From contig JAPPMB010000003.1 in NCBI GenBank assembly GCA_028819255.1, positions 102,689-166,688 on the forward strand: a stretch of DNA of 64,000 nt. The letters run 5' to 3'. The stretch is from Bryobacterales bacterium. Its GTDB lineage: Bacteria; Acidobacteriota; Terriglobia; Bryobacterales; UBA6623. Shown here piece after piece: positions 1 through 9,922 of this stretch; positions within the stretch are counted from its first letter, which is position 1; every line of letters starts with the position of its first letter. The translations under genes were made by a program, and so were the position numbers. Below the pieces are notes generated by a model, which saw only the letters and a list, made by a program, of their open reading frames with translations, had not been told where the DNA came from and did not search any database.

Positions 1-336
1 GGAGGCGATGCGCAGGACCAGGTCAACCTGCAGTTCCTGCTCAACGTCGTGGAGTTCGGCATGGACATCCAGACGGCCCTGGATGCCCCGCTGATGCAGA
101 TTCTCGATTTCCCTCCTTCGTTCTTTCCGCGCGAGATCCATCCGGGGGTGATGCGGGTCGAGTCCCGGATGTCCGCGGAAACGATCGAGGGTCTGGAGGC
201 GATGGGGCATCGGGTCCGGCCGTCCGGAGACTGGTCGATCGGCGACGCCACGGCCCTGATGGTGGATCACGAGCGGGGAGTGCTTTACGGAGCCGCCGGT
301 CCGCGGCGCGACAAGTCCTACGCCCTGGCGTGGTAG
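1..336 (+). CDS. Gamma-glutamyltransferase, C-terminal fragment (cut by window edge)
   Basis: The frame is open from the first base (GGDAQDQVNLQFLLN...) to a TAG at 334-336, so this is the last 111 residues of a gene beginning outside the window. The opening GDAQ-Q-NLQ-LLNVVEFGMD-Q-ALDAP pattern and the later DWSIGDATALMVD-E-GVLYGAADPR-like ending (here GAAGPRRDKSYALAW) match the small-subunit end of gamma-glutamyltranspeptidases, which cleave or transfer gamma-glutamyl groups of glutathione in the periplasm. The catalytic threonine and the autoprocessing site would lie upstream and cannot be checked. A GTG at 49 could be mistaken for a start but falls inside the conserved domain. Confidence 0.8.
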   Translation, partial: GGDAQDQVNLQFLLNVVEFGMDIQTALDAPLMQILDFPPSFFPREIHPGVMRVESRMSAETIEGLEAMGHRVRPSGDWSIGDATALMVDHERGVLYGAAGPRRDKSYALAW

Positions 337-471
337 ACCGCCGCCCCGCCGGGGGTGGATTCCGACCTGGAACGCACGGCTTCCCGGGCGCCGAAAGGCC
401 CGGAATCCGCGGTGCTAGGATGAGACTTCGGGGGTGCCCGCGGCCGTCCGGCTGTCCCCGGAATCCTCCCA

Positions 472-2208
472 ATGCGCTGGAGCCGCCTCCACATCCCCAC
501 CTTGCGCGACGATCCGGCGGAAGCCGAGGTCGTGAGCCACAAGCTGCTGCTGCGGGCGGGGTACGTGCGGCAGCTGTCCGCCGGACTGTACTGCTACCTG
601 TATCTGGCCAAGCGCTCCCTGCACAAGGTCGAGCAGATCGTTCGGGAGGAAATGGACAGGATCGGGGCGCAGGAGATCTACACGCCGGAACTTCATCCCG
701 CCGAGATCTGGAAGGAAAGCGGCCGCTGGGATGCGATCGGCGGGGACATGTTCCGGCTCAAGGACCGCTGGGGCAGGGAGCACTGCCTGGGCATGACCGA
801 GGAGGAGGTCGTCACGTTCATCGCGCGCGGCGAGCTGCGCAGCTACAAGCAGCTGCCGCAGATCTGGTACCAGATCCAGGCCAAGTTTCGCGATGAGCCG
901 CGCCCGAAGTCCGGACTGATGCGAGTGCGGCGGTTCACGATGAAGGACTCCTACACCTTCGACATGGACAAGGCCGGGCTTGACGCCGCATACGACAGGC
1001 ATCATGCCGCGTACTGCCGGATCTTCGATCGCTGCGGGCTGCAGTATCTGCCCGTCGAGGCGCACTCAGGCCCCATGGGCGGAAGCGAGTCGTGCGAGTT
1101 CATGGTGCCCTCGCCCGCCGGCGAGGACTGGATCGTCGAGTGTCCGGAGTCCGGGTACCGAGCCAACCTCGAGAAGGCCGTGACGGAGCCGCGGCCGCCC
1201 GAAGCGCCCGACCCGTGCGGTGACGCCGGTCCGGAGGAGTTCCCGACGCCCGGCAGGAAGACGATCGAGGAGGTTGCCGCGTTCGACGGCCAGCCCGCCT
1301 CGTCGCACATCAAGTCCCTGCTGATGGTCGCCGGGAACCGTCCGCTGATGGTGCTGCTCCGCGGTGACGACCAGCTCAACGAGCTGAAGCTGGCCCAGCG
1401 GCTGGAGGGCGAGCTCGCGCGACCGGCGCATCCGGAGGAGATCAGGGGCTGCCTTGGCGCCGGCGCGGGCTACATAGGTCCGGTGGGGGCCGACGGGCTC
1501 GAACTGCTCGCCGACTCGGCGCTCGAGGGGCGCCGCAACATGGTGGCAGGCGCGAACAAGGACGGATTCCATCTCCGTGGCGTCACACCGGGGCGGGACT
1601 TCACGGCCGGCTATTCGGACCTGCGCGAGGCTCGCGAGGGCGACAGCGATGTCGAGTCCGGATCACCCGTCAGGTGTCGCAAGGCCATTGAGGTGGGCCA
1701 TATCTTCAAGCTTGGCGACAAGTACTCGAAATCCATGGGACTTTCCGTGCTCAACGAGCAGGGCAGGTCCGTAACGCCGGTCATGGGATCGTACGGCATC
1801 GGGATCGAGCGCATCCTGACCGGCGCGATCGAGCAGGGTCATGACGAGGCCGGCATGGCCCTGCCCGCCTCCATTGCGCCGTTCGAGGCGGTGGTGACGC
1901 CGGTGAACGTCAAGAACGATGCCCAGAGGAAAGTTGCCGAGGTGCTGTACGATCAGATGGGGCGGCTTGGCGTGGACGTGCTTCTCGATGACCGTTACGA
2001 GCGGGCCGGGGTCAAGTTCAAGGACGCCGACCTGATCGGGATACCGTATCGGGTGACCGTTGGCCGCAGAGTTTCAGACGGCCTGGTCGAGCTCTCCGAA
2101 CGCAAGACAAAAAGGTCAGAAAATGTTACGATCGGGAAACTGGCCGCGATGCTGAAGCGACGCATTGCGGACGCGATGCCCAAGGCGGGGGCGGGAGGTT
2201 CTGCGTGA
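472..2208 (+). CDS. proS: Prolyl-tRNA synthetase
   Basis: Charges tRNA-Pro with proline in the cytoplasm. The 578-residue length matches the bacterial-type enzyme with an insertion (editing) domain between class II motifs 2 and 3. Visible are motif 2 around residues 150-165 (RRFTMKDSYTFD), the insertion domain at about 220-400, motif 3 around 439-449 (GSYGIGIERIL), and the C-terminal anticodon-binding domain (YRVTVGRRVSDGLVELSER). The ATG at 472 begins MRWSRLHIPTLRDDPAEAE, the usual N-terminus. A TAGGAT at 416-421 is a possible -10 box, giving a leader of about 45 nt. The stop at 2208 lies 40 bp before the next gene, so co-transcription with the penicillin-binding protein is likely. Confidence 0.97.
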   Translation: MRWSRLHIPTLRDDPAEAEVVSHKLLLRAGYVRQLSAGLYCYLYLAKRSLHKVEQIVREEMDRIGAQEIYTPELHPAEIWKESGRWDAIGGDMFRLKDRWGREHCLGMTEEEVVTFIARGELRSYKQLPQIWYQIQAKFRDEPRPKSGLMRVRRFTMKDSYTFDMDKAGLDAAYDRHHAAYCRIFDRCGLQYLPVEAHSGPMGGSESCEFMVPSPAGEDWIVECPESGYRANLEKAVTEPRPPEAPDPCGDAGPEEFPTPGRKTIEEVAAFDGQPASSHIKSLLMVAGNRPLMVLLRGDDQLNELKLAQRLEGELARPAHPEEIRGCLGAGAGYIGPVGADGLELLADSALEGRRNMVAGANKDGFHLRGVTPGRDFTAGYSDLREAREGDSDVESGSPVRCRKAIEVGHIFKLGDKYSKSMGLSVLNEQGRSVTPVMGSYGIGIERILTGAIEQGHDEAGMALPASIAPFEAVVTPVNVKNDAQRKVAEVLYDQMGRLGVDVLLDDRYERAGVKFKDADLIGIPYRVTVGRRVSDGLVELSERKTKRSENVTIGKLAAMLKRRIADAMPKAGAGGSA

Positions 2209-2248
2209 CCCGAGGCCGGGCCGGGAGCCTCTTGGCGGAGATGGTCAG

Positions 2249-4807
2249 ATGAGTGCCGGAGCAAGGAGTCGACGCCCGTCCGGCCGCGAGCGCGGCCGGA
2301 GGCTGCGCCTGCGATTCGGCCCGCTGGTGCGGGTGGCGCACTTCCTGCAGACCCCGCTCGGCGTGACCTTGCTGGCCGTGCTCCTGATCGGCTCCGCCGT
2401 GGGCGGTGTCGTCTTCAACCACTACTACTGGGAGTTCCGGAAGATCATCGACCTGCGCCTCGAAGGCGGCGCGTTTGACCGGACCGCAAGATTCCTCGCG
2501 GTCCCCAGGGTCATTTCGGAGGGGGATCCGGCTTCCGTAGCCGCGATTGCAAGGAATCTCCGGTCTGCGGGATACACGCAGGACCGCGACAACCAGGTCG
2601 GCTGGTACGAGGTTTCCGGCGAGAAGATCGATGTCCATCCCGGCACGCTGTCCCACTTTGCCCCGGTGCCTGCCCGGATCCATGTCGCCGAGGGGCGTGT
2701 CGAGAGCATCGTTGAGCTCGATTCGCACAGCTATCTGAACGCGTACAAGACCGAGCCCGAGCTGATCACGAACCTGTTCGACCGGGAGCGCACGAAGCGC
2801 CGCCTGTTCAAGTACGGGGACTATCCGCAGCACCTCATCGACGCGGTCATCGCCATCGAGGACCACCGGTTCTACTCGCACGGGGGAATCGACTTCATCC
2901 GCACGACGCGGGCAGCCGCAGACGGCCTGCTGCAGTGGAAGAAGCCCCGAGGAACTTCGACGCTTACGCAGCAGCTGGCCCGCAACTTTTTCCTCACCCG
3001 GGAGAGCACCTGGAGCCGGAAGCTGGCCGAGGCGATGATCGCGCTTCAGCTCGAAGGACGCCTCACCAAGGAGCAGATCTTCGAGAACTACTCCAACCAG
3101 ATCTTCATGGGTCGCTTGGGCAGCTTCAACGTCCACGGCTTCGGCGAGGCGGCCCGGGGGTTCTTCGACAAGGACGTCAGAGATGTGACGCTCACCGAGG
3201 CGGCCATGCTCGCCGGACTGCCCCAGGGGCCGAGCTACCTGAATCCCTATCGCTACCCGGACCGCACGAAGCACCGTCGCAACCAGGTCCTCGATGCAAT
3301 GCTGCGCGAGGGCTTCATCGATCAGGAGGAGCACGCCGCCGCTGCGGCAGAACCCATCGTGCTCTCACAGGGCCACATGGAGTCGCGCGATGCGCCGTAC
3401 TACATCGATCTGGTGAACAAGAGCCTGCAGGAGCACTTCGACACCGATGACCTGGTGAAAAAGAACTACTGGGTGTACACGACGCTCGACAAGCAGCTGC
3501 AGGAGTTCGCGGTCGAGGCCGTTCGCGAGGGCATGAAGCTCGTGGACGAAAGGATTTCAAAGCAGCGCCGATTCCGCGGCATGCAGCCGCCCTTGGCCCA
3601 GGCTGCGCTGGTGGCGATCGATTCGCGCACCGGCGAAGTGAAGGCGATCGTGGGCGGGCGCGACTACGGCGGCAGCCAGCTCAACCGCGCGCTGGCTAGG
3701 CGGCAGCCCGGATCCACGTTTAAGCCGTTCGTCTTCGCCGCCGCCATCGACACGGCGCTGGACCGCGAGCGGGACTCGATCATCCGCCGCGGGTACGGCA
3801 CCTCGCTTCCCGCCTACGCGAGGGTTGCCTACGATTCTCCTCCGGCAATCCTGACGGCGAGCACCATCGTGAACGACGAGCCGACGGTCTTCGAGTTCGA
3901 TGAGACCCAGCCGCCGTATAAGCCCTCGAATCACAAGGACAAGTTCTTCGGACGGATCAGCCTGCGATTCGCGCTGATGAAGTCGGTCAATGTCGCCACG
4001 GTCAAGGCCGGCCAGATGGCCGGCTACCGGCGCGTCGCCGATCTGGCCGAGCGTGCCGGCATGGGGCAGGACATCCTTCCGGTCCCGTCGCTGATGCTGG
4101 GCGCCTACGAGGTCACGCCTCTCGACATCGCGGCGGCGTACACGGCCTTTGTGAACGACGGAGTCCGGGTGGAGCCTCACTTCGTCCGCTACGTGCGCAA
4201 CGACCGGGGCGAGACGCTCTTCGAGTCCCGGCCCGAGAGGCGCGAAGTGATGGACACGCGCGTCGCGTACATCCTCACACACATGATGCAGGACGTCATC
4301 CGGCACGGCTCAGGGATTCGCGCCCGCTTCACGTATGGCATCACCGATGCCGCCGGGAAGACCGGCACGGACGACGACGGGTGGTTCGCAGGCTTCACCA
4401 ACAACCTGGTCTGCGCCGTCTGGGTAGGATTCGACGACAACACCGACATCGCCCTGGAAGGCGCGCATTCGGCCCTTCCGATCTGGGCGATGTTCATGAA
4501 GAAGGCCCATGAACTTGCCATCTACGCCAATCCGGGACCGTTCGAGGCTCCCGAGGGGGTTGTGCGCCTTCCCGTGCACCCGGTCCAGTTCATGCTCGCC
4601 GAGAACTACTGCACGAACTGCCGTGAGGAGGTCTACATCGCCGGAACGCAGCCGGCGTCCCAGAATCTGGACGGCTACCTGCTGGACCGCAGGCGGGAGG
4701 CGGAGAGACTGGATCGCGCGGAGAACGCCCCTCCCAGGCCGGGCTTCTTCAGGCGCATCTTCGGGACCAACGGCGGAGACCAGCGAGCATCGATCGCCCC
4801 GGAGTGA
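2249..4807 (+). CDS. mrcA: Class A penicillin-binding protein (PBP1A type)
   Basis: Bifunctional peptidoglycan glycosyltransferase/transpeptidase, 852 residues, anchored by one N-terminal membrane segment at about residues 35-57. The GT51 domain shows the catalytic Glu at about 204 (EDHRFYSHGGID) and the GTSTLTQQLARN motif. The transpeptidase domain shows the STFK serine box near 489-492, the KSVN box, and KTGT near 704. I chose ATG 2249 because it has GGAG 9 nt upstream; the frame stays open further upstream to 2165, but that part overlaps the end of proS. An unusual C-terminal CTNC (NYCTNCREEVY) sits near residue 790, after the transpeptidase domain. Confidence 0.95.
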   Translation: MSAGARSRRPSGRERGRRLRLRFGPLVRVAHFLQTPLGVTLLAVLLIGSAVGGVVFNHYYWEFRKIIDLRLEGGAFDRTARFLAVPRVISEGDPASVAAIARNLRSAGYTQDRDNQVGWYEVSGEKIDVHPGTLSHFAPVPARIHVAEGRVESIVELDSHSYLNAYKTEPELITNLFDRERTKRRLFKYGDYPQHLIDAVIAIEDHRFYSHGGIDFIRTTRAAADGLLQWKKPRGTSTLTQQLARNFFLTRESTWSRKLAEAMIALQLEGRLTKEQIFENYSNQIFMGRLGSFNVHGFGEAARGFFDKDVRDVTLTEAAMLAGLPQGPSYLNPYRYPDRTKHRRNQVLDAMLREGFIDQEEHAAAAAEPIVLSQGHMESRDAPYYIDLVNKSLQEHFDTDDLVKKNYWVYTTLDKQLQEFAVEAVREGMKLVDERISKQRRFRGMQPPLAQAALVAIDSRTGEVKAIVGGRDYGGSQLNRALARRQPGSTFKPFVFAAAIDTALDRERDSIIRRGYGTSLPAYARVAYDSPPAILTASTIVNDEPTVFEFDETQPPYKPSNHKDKFFGRISLRFALMKSVNVATVKAGQMAGYRRVADLAERAGMGQDILPVPSLMLGAYEVTPLDIAAAYTAFVNDGVRVEPHFVRYVRNDRGETLFESRPERREVMDTRVAYILTHMMQDVIRHGSGIRARFTYGITDAAGKTGTDDDGWFAGFTNNLVCAVWVGFDDNTDIALEGAHSALPIWAMFMKKAHELAIYANPGPFEAPEGVVRLPVHPVQFMLAENYCTNCREEVYIAGTQPASQNLDGYLLDRRREAERLDRAENAPPRPGFFRRIFGTNGGDQRASIAPE

Positions 4808-4901
4808 CGCGCGACGGATCGAGCCCGCCGGCCCGCCGTCGCCAACGTGATCCGAGGCAAGGCACGGCGCCCGCGCCGCTGCAGCCGCGCTCAATCGGAA
4901 G

Positions 4902-6392
4902 CTACCAGTTGGCTGGGCGAACGTAGCCGGGCGGCGGCTTGGTTTCCACGGTCTTCGACCGGACCGGCGGCTCGTGTGCAGCCGCTCCCTCCAGTCCGTG
5001 CCTGGGGATGAGCAGCTTGGGCTCGCCATCGATCCTTCCGACCCGCCTGGCGGTCTCGGGAAGGGCGATTCCCGGGTCGAGCGGCCAAACCGGGCCGTCG
5101 CCGAGATTCCTGCGACCCTCTTCCAGCAGCCCGGAGAGGCGGGCCGCCACTTCCGGTCTCTCGCTCGCACGATCCGCGCTCTCGGCGATGTCCTCCTCGA
5201 GGTTGTACAGCGTTCCGTCAGAGTGCAGTTTCCAATTGCGGCTGCGTACGGCGCGAAGCTCATACCCTCGGTAGTAGTAGAACGCCGCGTAAGGAGAGGG
5301 CTTTGCAGTGTTTCCCTTGAGAATGTCCGAGATGTCGAATCCGTCCAGGCGGTCAGCCGGCGTCTCTGCTCCCGCCAACGCCGCGAAGGTCGGGAGGATG
5401 TCCATTGTGGTGGAGACGTCGTCATAGGAGGAGCCGGCCGGAATCGTGCCGGGCCACCACGCCACAGCCGGCACTCGCAGACCGCCTTCGTAGGTGGTAC
5501 CCTTCCGGCCGCGGAGCGGTCCGGAGCTTCCGCGGGCCGGGCCGTTGTCCGAGGTGAAGACCAGAAGCGTGTTGTCCGCGATGCCGTGTTCCTCGAGCTT
5601 GGCGCGGATCTGTCCCACACCCGCGTCGAGTTCCTCGATGCAGTCGCCGAGAATCCCGTTGGTCGAGGACCCCTTGAAATCCTCTCCGGCCCACAAGGGG
5701 ACATGGACCATCGAGTGCGGGATGTACAGGAAGAACGGCTCCTTGCTGTGCCGCTCAATGAACTCCAGCGCCTCCGCCGTGTAGCTGCCGGTCAGGAATG
5801 ACTGGTCCTCGGGCACCTCCCGGACGACTTTCCCGTTTCGCAGCAGGGGCAGCGGAGGGTGGTTTCGCGGGTTCAGCGGCATGAACGGACTCATGTCATT
5901 CGAATACGGGAGCCCGAAGAAGTACTCGAAACCGTGCTGATTGGGAAGAAACTCCGGCTGGTCGCCCAAGTGCCACTTGCCAATCAGTCCCGTCGCGTAT
6001 CCGCGGTCCCGGAGGACTTCGGCGACGGTGATCTCGTCGGGATGGATTCCCTGCGGGTCACCAGGCATCAGCACCGGATGCCACAGGCCCGTTTGCAGCC
6101 CGTTCCTGATCGGGTAGCAGCCGGTCAGCAGCGCCGCCCTCGACGGTGTGCAGACGGGGTGGGCATAGAAGCTCGTGAGCTTCATTCCGGCTTCGGCCAT
6201 TGCGTCGATCGCCGGAGTACGGTTCTGGGTTGAGCCGAACGCGCCGATGTCCCCGTATCCCATGTCGTCAACGAAGACGACGATGAAGTTCGGGCGGTCG
6301 GCCGAATCGCGCACGCCGGATCCTGGATCGGCGCACGCCAGCAGTGCCGCGATCGCCCCAAGGGCTGCTGCGAATCGAATGGGAAGCGACAT
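4902..6392 (-). CDS. Exported sulfatase (lipoprotein)
   Basis: Alkaline-phosphatase-fold sulfatase of 496 residues that hydrolyses sulfate esters outside the cytoplasmic membrane. The N-terminus MSLPIRFAAALGAIAALLAC carries a lipoprotein signal with an LLAC lipobox. The metal-binding VDDMGYGD follows at about residue 40, and CTPSR at 81-85 holds the cysteine expected to be converted to formylglycine; NGPARGSSGPLRG is the later conserved substrate-site region. A longer frame starts at 6431, but ATG 6392 puts the signal peptide at the N-terminus. It converges on the upstream penicillin-binding protein gene. The substrate (steroid, aryl or glycan sulfate) cannot be read from sequence, and no formylglycine-generating enzyme is visible in the window. 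Confidence 0.92.
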   Translation of the reverse strand: MSLPIRFAAALGAIAALLACADPGSGVRDSADRPNFIVVFVDDMGYGDIGAFGSTQNRTPAIDAMAEAGMKLTSFYAHPVCTPSRAALLTGCYPIRNGLQTGLWHPVLMPGDPQGIHPDEITVAEVLRDRGYATGLIGKWHLGDQPEFLPNQHGFEYFFGLPYSNDMSPFMPLNPRNHPPLPLLRNGKVVREVPEDQSFLTGSYTAEALEFIERHSKEPFFLYIPHSMVHVPLWAGEDFKGSSTNGILGDCIEELDAGVGQIRAKLEEHGIADNTLLVFTSDNGPARGSSGPLRGRKGTTYEGGLRVPAVAWWPGTIPAGSSYDDVSTTMDILPTFAALAGAETPADRLDGFDISDILKGNTAKPSPYAAFYYYRGYELRAVRSRNWKLHSDGTLYNLEEDIAESADRASERPEVAARLSGLLEEGRRNLGDGPVWPLDPGIALPETARRVGRIDGEPKLLIPRHGLEGAAAHEPPVRSKTVETKPPPGYVRPANW

Positions 6393-6531
6393 GGTGCGCC
6401 CATCATCCCATTCGGGTACGGAGACCGGCAACAGGCATCCGTGAAGGGGCGGTTCTCCGCTGCGGGCCGGACACCCTCCGGCTGGCGGCCGGCCTGGCAG
6501 GACCTCCCATGCCGAAGGACCGGGAGTCGGG

Positions 6532-7512
6532 CTACTCGACCTCTCCCCGGGCCTTGACGAGTGCCGGCACGATCTCGAACAGGTCGGCCACGACGCCGTA
6601 GTCGGCGATCTCGAAGATCGGCGCTCCGCGATCCTTGTTCACAGCGACGATCGTCTTCGCGCCCTTCATGCCGACCACATGCTGAATCGCACCCGAAATC
6701 CCGAGTGCCAGGTAGAGGTTGGGAGAGACTGTCTGCCCGGAACTGCCGATCTGGCGGTCCAGAGGAAGCCAGCCGTTGTCGCAGATGGGCCTCGAGGCTG
6801 CGAGCTCGCCGCCCAGGGCGGTGGCAAGAGCCTGAGCCTGGGGGATGTTGGCGGGATCCTGGATCCCGCGCCCGACCGAGACGATGATGTCCGCCGATCC
6901 GAGGTCGACGGCGTCCTTGGCGTCCTGGAAAGGCGGTTCCGACGAGGTGCGGACCATCGAAGGGGCCAAGGCGAGATCCAGAAACCGCACGGAAGCCGGG
7001 GCCTCGCCGTCCACCACCGAGTCAGCCCTGAACGCCCCCGACTGCACCGATGCGAAGTACGGTGGTGGTCCGTCCACCACGACATCGCCGTGAAGCTTCC
7101 CTTGGAAGAGCTGGCGGACGAAGACCGGGCCGTCGCGCTCGAACCGGATTCCCACTGCGTCGCTGACGAACGCCCTGCCTAGGGACGCCGCAAGCTTGGG
7201 CGCAAGGTCCCGAACCTGGTAGGTGTGCGGAAACAGCACGAGCCGCGGCTGGATCTGCTCGACGGCCTGCCGCAAGGCCTCTGCAAACCCGTCTGGGCTG
7301 TATGTTCCCAGAACCGGATCGTCAAGCGCGATGACCTCGGAAACCTGCTTGGCAGACAGGTCGGCTGCCAGATCCCCAACTCCGGAACCCGCGACCAAGG
7401 CCGCCAGTGGACAGCCCATCGCCCCGGCCGCCGCCTGTCCGGCTGCTAGGCATTCGAACGACATGCGGTGCCACTTGCCGCCCGCCTGCTCGGTCACCAC
7501 AAGGACGCTCAT
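6532..7512 (-). CDS. etfA: Electron transfer flavoprotein, alpha subunit
   Basis: 326 residues. The C-terminal third holds the FAD-binding domain typical of EtfA (VSVGRGIQDPANIPQAQALA, then GSSGQTVSPNLYLALGISGAIQH and the AVNKDRGAPIFEIADYGVVADLFE end). It pairs with EtfB to accept electrons from acyl-CoA and related dehydrogenases. ATG 7512 overlaps the etfB stop in an ATGA, so the two are translationally coupled; the frame extends to 7815 but that part only shadows etfB. No ETF-ubiquinone oxidoreductase gene lies nearby. Confidence 0.96.
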   Translation of the reverse strand: MSVLVVTEQAGGKWHRMSFECLAAGQAAAGAMGCPLAALVAGSGVGDLAADLSAKQVSEVIALDDPVLGTYSPDGFAEALRQAVEQIQPRLVLFPHTYQVRDLAPKLAASLGRAFVSDAVGIRFERDGPVFVRQLFQGKLHGDVVVDGPPPYFASVQSGAFRADSVVDGEAPASVRFLDLALAPSMVRTSSEPPFQDAKDAVDLGSADIIVSVGRGIQDPANIPQAQALATALGGELAASRPICDNGWLPLDRQIGSSGQTVSPNLYLALGISGAIQHVVGMKGAKTIVAVNKDRGAPIFEIADYGVVADLFEIVPALVKARGEVE

Positions 7513-8279
7513 AGCACCCTGGCCTCGAATCGCAGCTTGTTCAGCAGTTTCGCAGCGACTTCCTGGCTGCTTCCCTCCAGGAACTCGGTCTGCTTGGATT
7601 GCCGGGGCTGATAGAGGGACCGGACTCTCTGGTGCACCGGCTCGCCGATCCCGAGCTCGTCTGGCGAATACCTCCGGAAAGGCTTCCTCCGGGCGCGCTT
7701 GATGCCCATCAGCGTGGCGTACCTTACCTTGTTGATGCCGCTCTGGATCGTGAGCAGCGCAGGCCTGGGCAGCGTGATCGTCTGGAACCAGCCGGCTTCG
7801 AGCTCGCGCTTGCATCGGAGCTGCCCGCCCGAGGCGTCGATCTCCATGATGATCGTGGCGTGCGGAAGTTCCAGAAGCTCTGCAAGGATGACCCCAGTCT
7901 GGCCGAATCCCGCATCGTCCGACTGCAGCCCGGTCAGGACCAGATCGTGGGGCTCCCGGCGGATTGCGGCAGCCAGCGCCTGTGCGGTCGCATAGGCGTC
8001 CGATTCGACGTAGCGGTTGCCCTCGACGTGGATCGCGCGGTCCGCTCCCTTGGCCAAGGCCTCGCGCAGGGTGGAGGCCGAACGCGCGGGTCCCGCAGTG
8101 ATTGCGACGACCTCGCCCCCGTGCCTTTCCTTGAGGCGCAGTGCTTCCTCCAGGGCGAACGTGTCAGGCTCGTTCATTTCGAACGAGACGCCGTCGTCGA
8201 CGGCCCAGGTTCCGGTCTCGTTCGGGCGCAGCACGGAATCCCGCGCCATCACCTGCTTCACGCAGACGAAAATATTCAT
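7509..8279 (-). CDS. etfB: Electron transfer flavoprotein, beta subunit
   Basis: 256 residues starting MNIFVCVKQVMARDS, the usual EtfB N-terminus, followed by the AMP-binding region (ALEEALRLKERHGGEVVAIT, then DLVLTGLQSDDAGFGQTG). It is the upstream member of an etfB-etfA pair joined by a 4-nt ATGA overlap. A Shine-Dalgarno-like GCAGGACC precedes the ATG. The gene is 48 bp from the end of fabF on the same strand, so fabF, etfB and etfA may share a transcript. Confidence 0.96.
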   Translation of the reverse strand: MNIFVCVKQVMARDSVLRPNETGTWAVDDGVSFEMNEPDTFALEEALRLKERHGGEVVAITAGPARSASTLREALAKGADRAIHVEGNRYVESDAYATAQALAAAIRREPHDLVLTGLQSDDAGFGQTGVILAELLELPHATIIMEIDASGGQLRCKRELEAGWFQTITLPRPALLTIQSGINKVRYATLMGIKRARRKPFRRYSPDELGIGEPVHQRVRSLYQPRQSKQTEFLEGSSQEVAAKLLNKLRFEARVL

Positions 8280-8327
8280 GGTCCTGCGTCAGGCGGGACA
8301 CCTGGCTGACGCCAACCGCCAATTCTA

Positions 8328-9572
8328 TCAGCGGCCATTGAACCGTCGGAAGACCAGTGCCCCGTTCGTGCCCCCGAACCCGAACGAGTTGCTGAGCGAG
8401 TACCCGATCTCCATCTCCCTAGCGACCCCGGGGACGTAGTCGAGGTTGCAGCCTTCGCCGGGCCGGCTCAGGTTCACCGTAGGCGGCGCCACCTGGTCGC
8501 GGATCGCCAGCGCCGAGATCCCCGCCTCCAAGCCGCCGGCGCCGCCCAGCAGGTGGCCGGTCATCGACTTGGTCGAGCTCACCGCCAGACTCTTCGCGTG
8601 GTCGCCGAAGAGGCTCTCGACGGCCCGGGACTCGATGACATCCCCTACCGGCGTGGAAGTGCCGTGCGTGTTGACGTAGTCGACATCGACGGTCGATATT
8701 CCTGCGTCGTCCAGTGCGTTCCGCATCACTCGCACCGCACCGTCGCCGTCTTCCGCGGGGGCCGAGATGTGATACGCGTCGCCGCTCTGCCCGTACCCGG
8801 TCATCTCGGCGATGATCGGCGCGTCGCGACGCAGCGCACCCTCGAGAGACTCCAGAACCAGGATCCCCGCCCCTTCGCCCACCACGAAGCCGTCCCGGTC
8901 GATGTCCCACGGCCGAGAGGCTCCCGCAGGATCGTCATTGCGCGTCGAGAGCGCCCTCATTGCACCAAACCCCGCAATGCTCATCGGCGTAATCGCCGCC
9001 TCGGCCCCGCCGCAAATCATCGCATCCGCGTAGCCGTTCTGAATCAGCCGAAAGGAGTCGCCCACGGCGTGGGCCCCGCTGGTGCACGCGGTCGCTGTCG
9101 CAGAGTTGGGACCCTTCGCGTTCCAGCGGATCGAAACATGGCCGGACGCCAGGTTGACGATCGTCGCCGGGATGAAGAACGGGGTCACACGCCTCGGCCC
9201 TGCCTTCAGCAGCTTCGCGTGCTCACGCTCGATGATGTCGAACCCGCCGATTCCGCTGCCCACGTAGACTCCCGTCCTCGTCGACAGTTCCGGAGTCACT
9301 TTCAGCCCCGACATCTCCATCGCGAACTCGCTCGCCGCGAGCGCGAAGAAGATGAACCGGCCCATCTTCCGGCTGTCCTTGCGGGAGACGAAGTCTAGAG
9401 GATCAAAACCCCGGATTTCTCCCGCGATCTGGCAGGGAAAGCCGCTGGCGTCGAAGTGCGTAATCCGCTTGATGCCGTTTCGCCCTTCGCGAAGCGCCCT
9501 CCAGCACGTCTCCGTGCCCACTCCTACCGGAGAGACGAGGCCGACGCCGGTTACGACAACTCTTCTCGGCAA
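8328..9572 (-). CDS. fabF: Beta-ketoacyl-ACP synthase II
   Basis: Condensing enzyme of fatty-acid elongation, 414 residues. The Cys-His-His triad is visible: C163 (TACTSGAH), H303 (NTHGTSTPVGD) and H340 (KSMTGHLLGGAG), with the C-terminal GFGGTNGALVF. The start is a TTG at 9572, giving MPRRVVVTGVGLVSPVG; no ATG lies closer in frame and this is the standard family N-terminus. It begins 14 bp after the acpP stop, the classic acpP-fabF order, so the carrier protein and its elongating synthase are made together. Confidence 0.97.
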   Translation of the reverse strand: MPRRVVVTGVGLVSPVGVGTETCWRALREGRNGIKRITHFDASGFPCQIAGEIRGFDPLDFVSRKDSRKMGRFIFFALAASEFAMEMSGLKVTPELSTRTGVYVGSGIGGFDIIEREHAKLLKAGPRRVTPFFIPATIVNLASGHVSIRWNAKGPNSATATACTSGAHAVGDSFRLIQNGYADAMICGGAEAAITPMSIAGFGAMRALSTRNDDPAGASRPWDIDRDGFVVGEGAGILVLESLEGALRRDAPIIAEMTGYGQSGDAYHISAPAEDGDGAVRVMRNALDDAGISTVDVDYVNTHGTSTPVGDVIESRAVESLFGDHAKSLAVSSTKSMTGHLLGGAGGLEAGISALAIRDQVAPPTVNLSRPGEGCNLDYVPGVAREMEIGYSLSNSFGFGGTNGALVFRRFNGR

Positions 9573-9586
9573 CTCGGGTCCCGTTA

Positions 9587-9823
9587 TCAGCTCGACTGGC
9601 CGGACTCTATGTAGCGAATCGCGTCGCCGACCGTGCGAATCTTCTCGGCATCGTCATCAGGGATCTCGATGCCGAAACCTTCCTCGAGCGCCATGATCAG
9701 CTCGACGATGTCGAGAGAATCGGCGTTCAGGGACTCCTGGAACGACGCGTCGGGCGTCACCTGGGACTCCTCGACGCTGAGCTGCTCACAGATGATCTGT
9801 GTGACCTTGGTTGAGATATCCAT
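9587..9823 (-). CDS. acpP: Acyl carrier protein
   Basis: 78 residues, acidic, with Ser36 in DSLDIVEL as the attachment site for 4'-phosphopantetheine. It carries growing fatty acyl chains to FabF, encoded immediately downstream. AGGAGC stands a good distance before ATG 9823, one of the clearer Shine-Dalgarno sites in the window. Confidence 0.97.
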   Translation of the reverse strand: MDISTKVTQIICEQLSVEESQVTPDASFQESLNADSLDIVELIMALEEGFGIEIPDDDAEKIRTVGDAIRYIESGQSS

Positions 9824-9922
9824 ACCTGCTCCTGTTGAAGCTCCAAATGATTCCGCGCCTCGCCGGACTGCTGTGCAAGTGCGTCACACGACGGAGACAC
9901 GCACTCGCGGGGGGATGGCGCG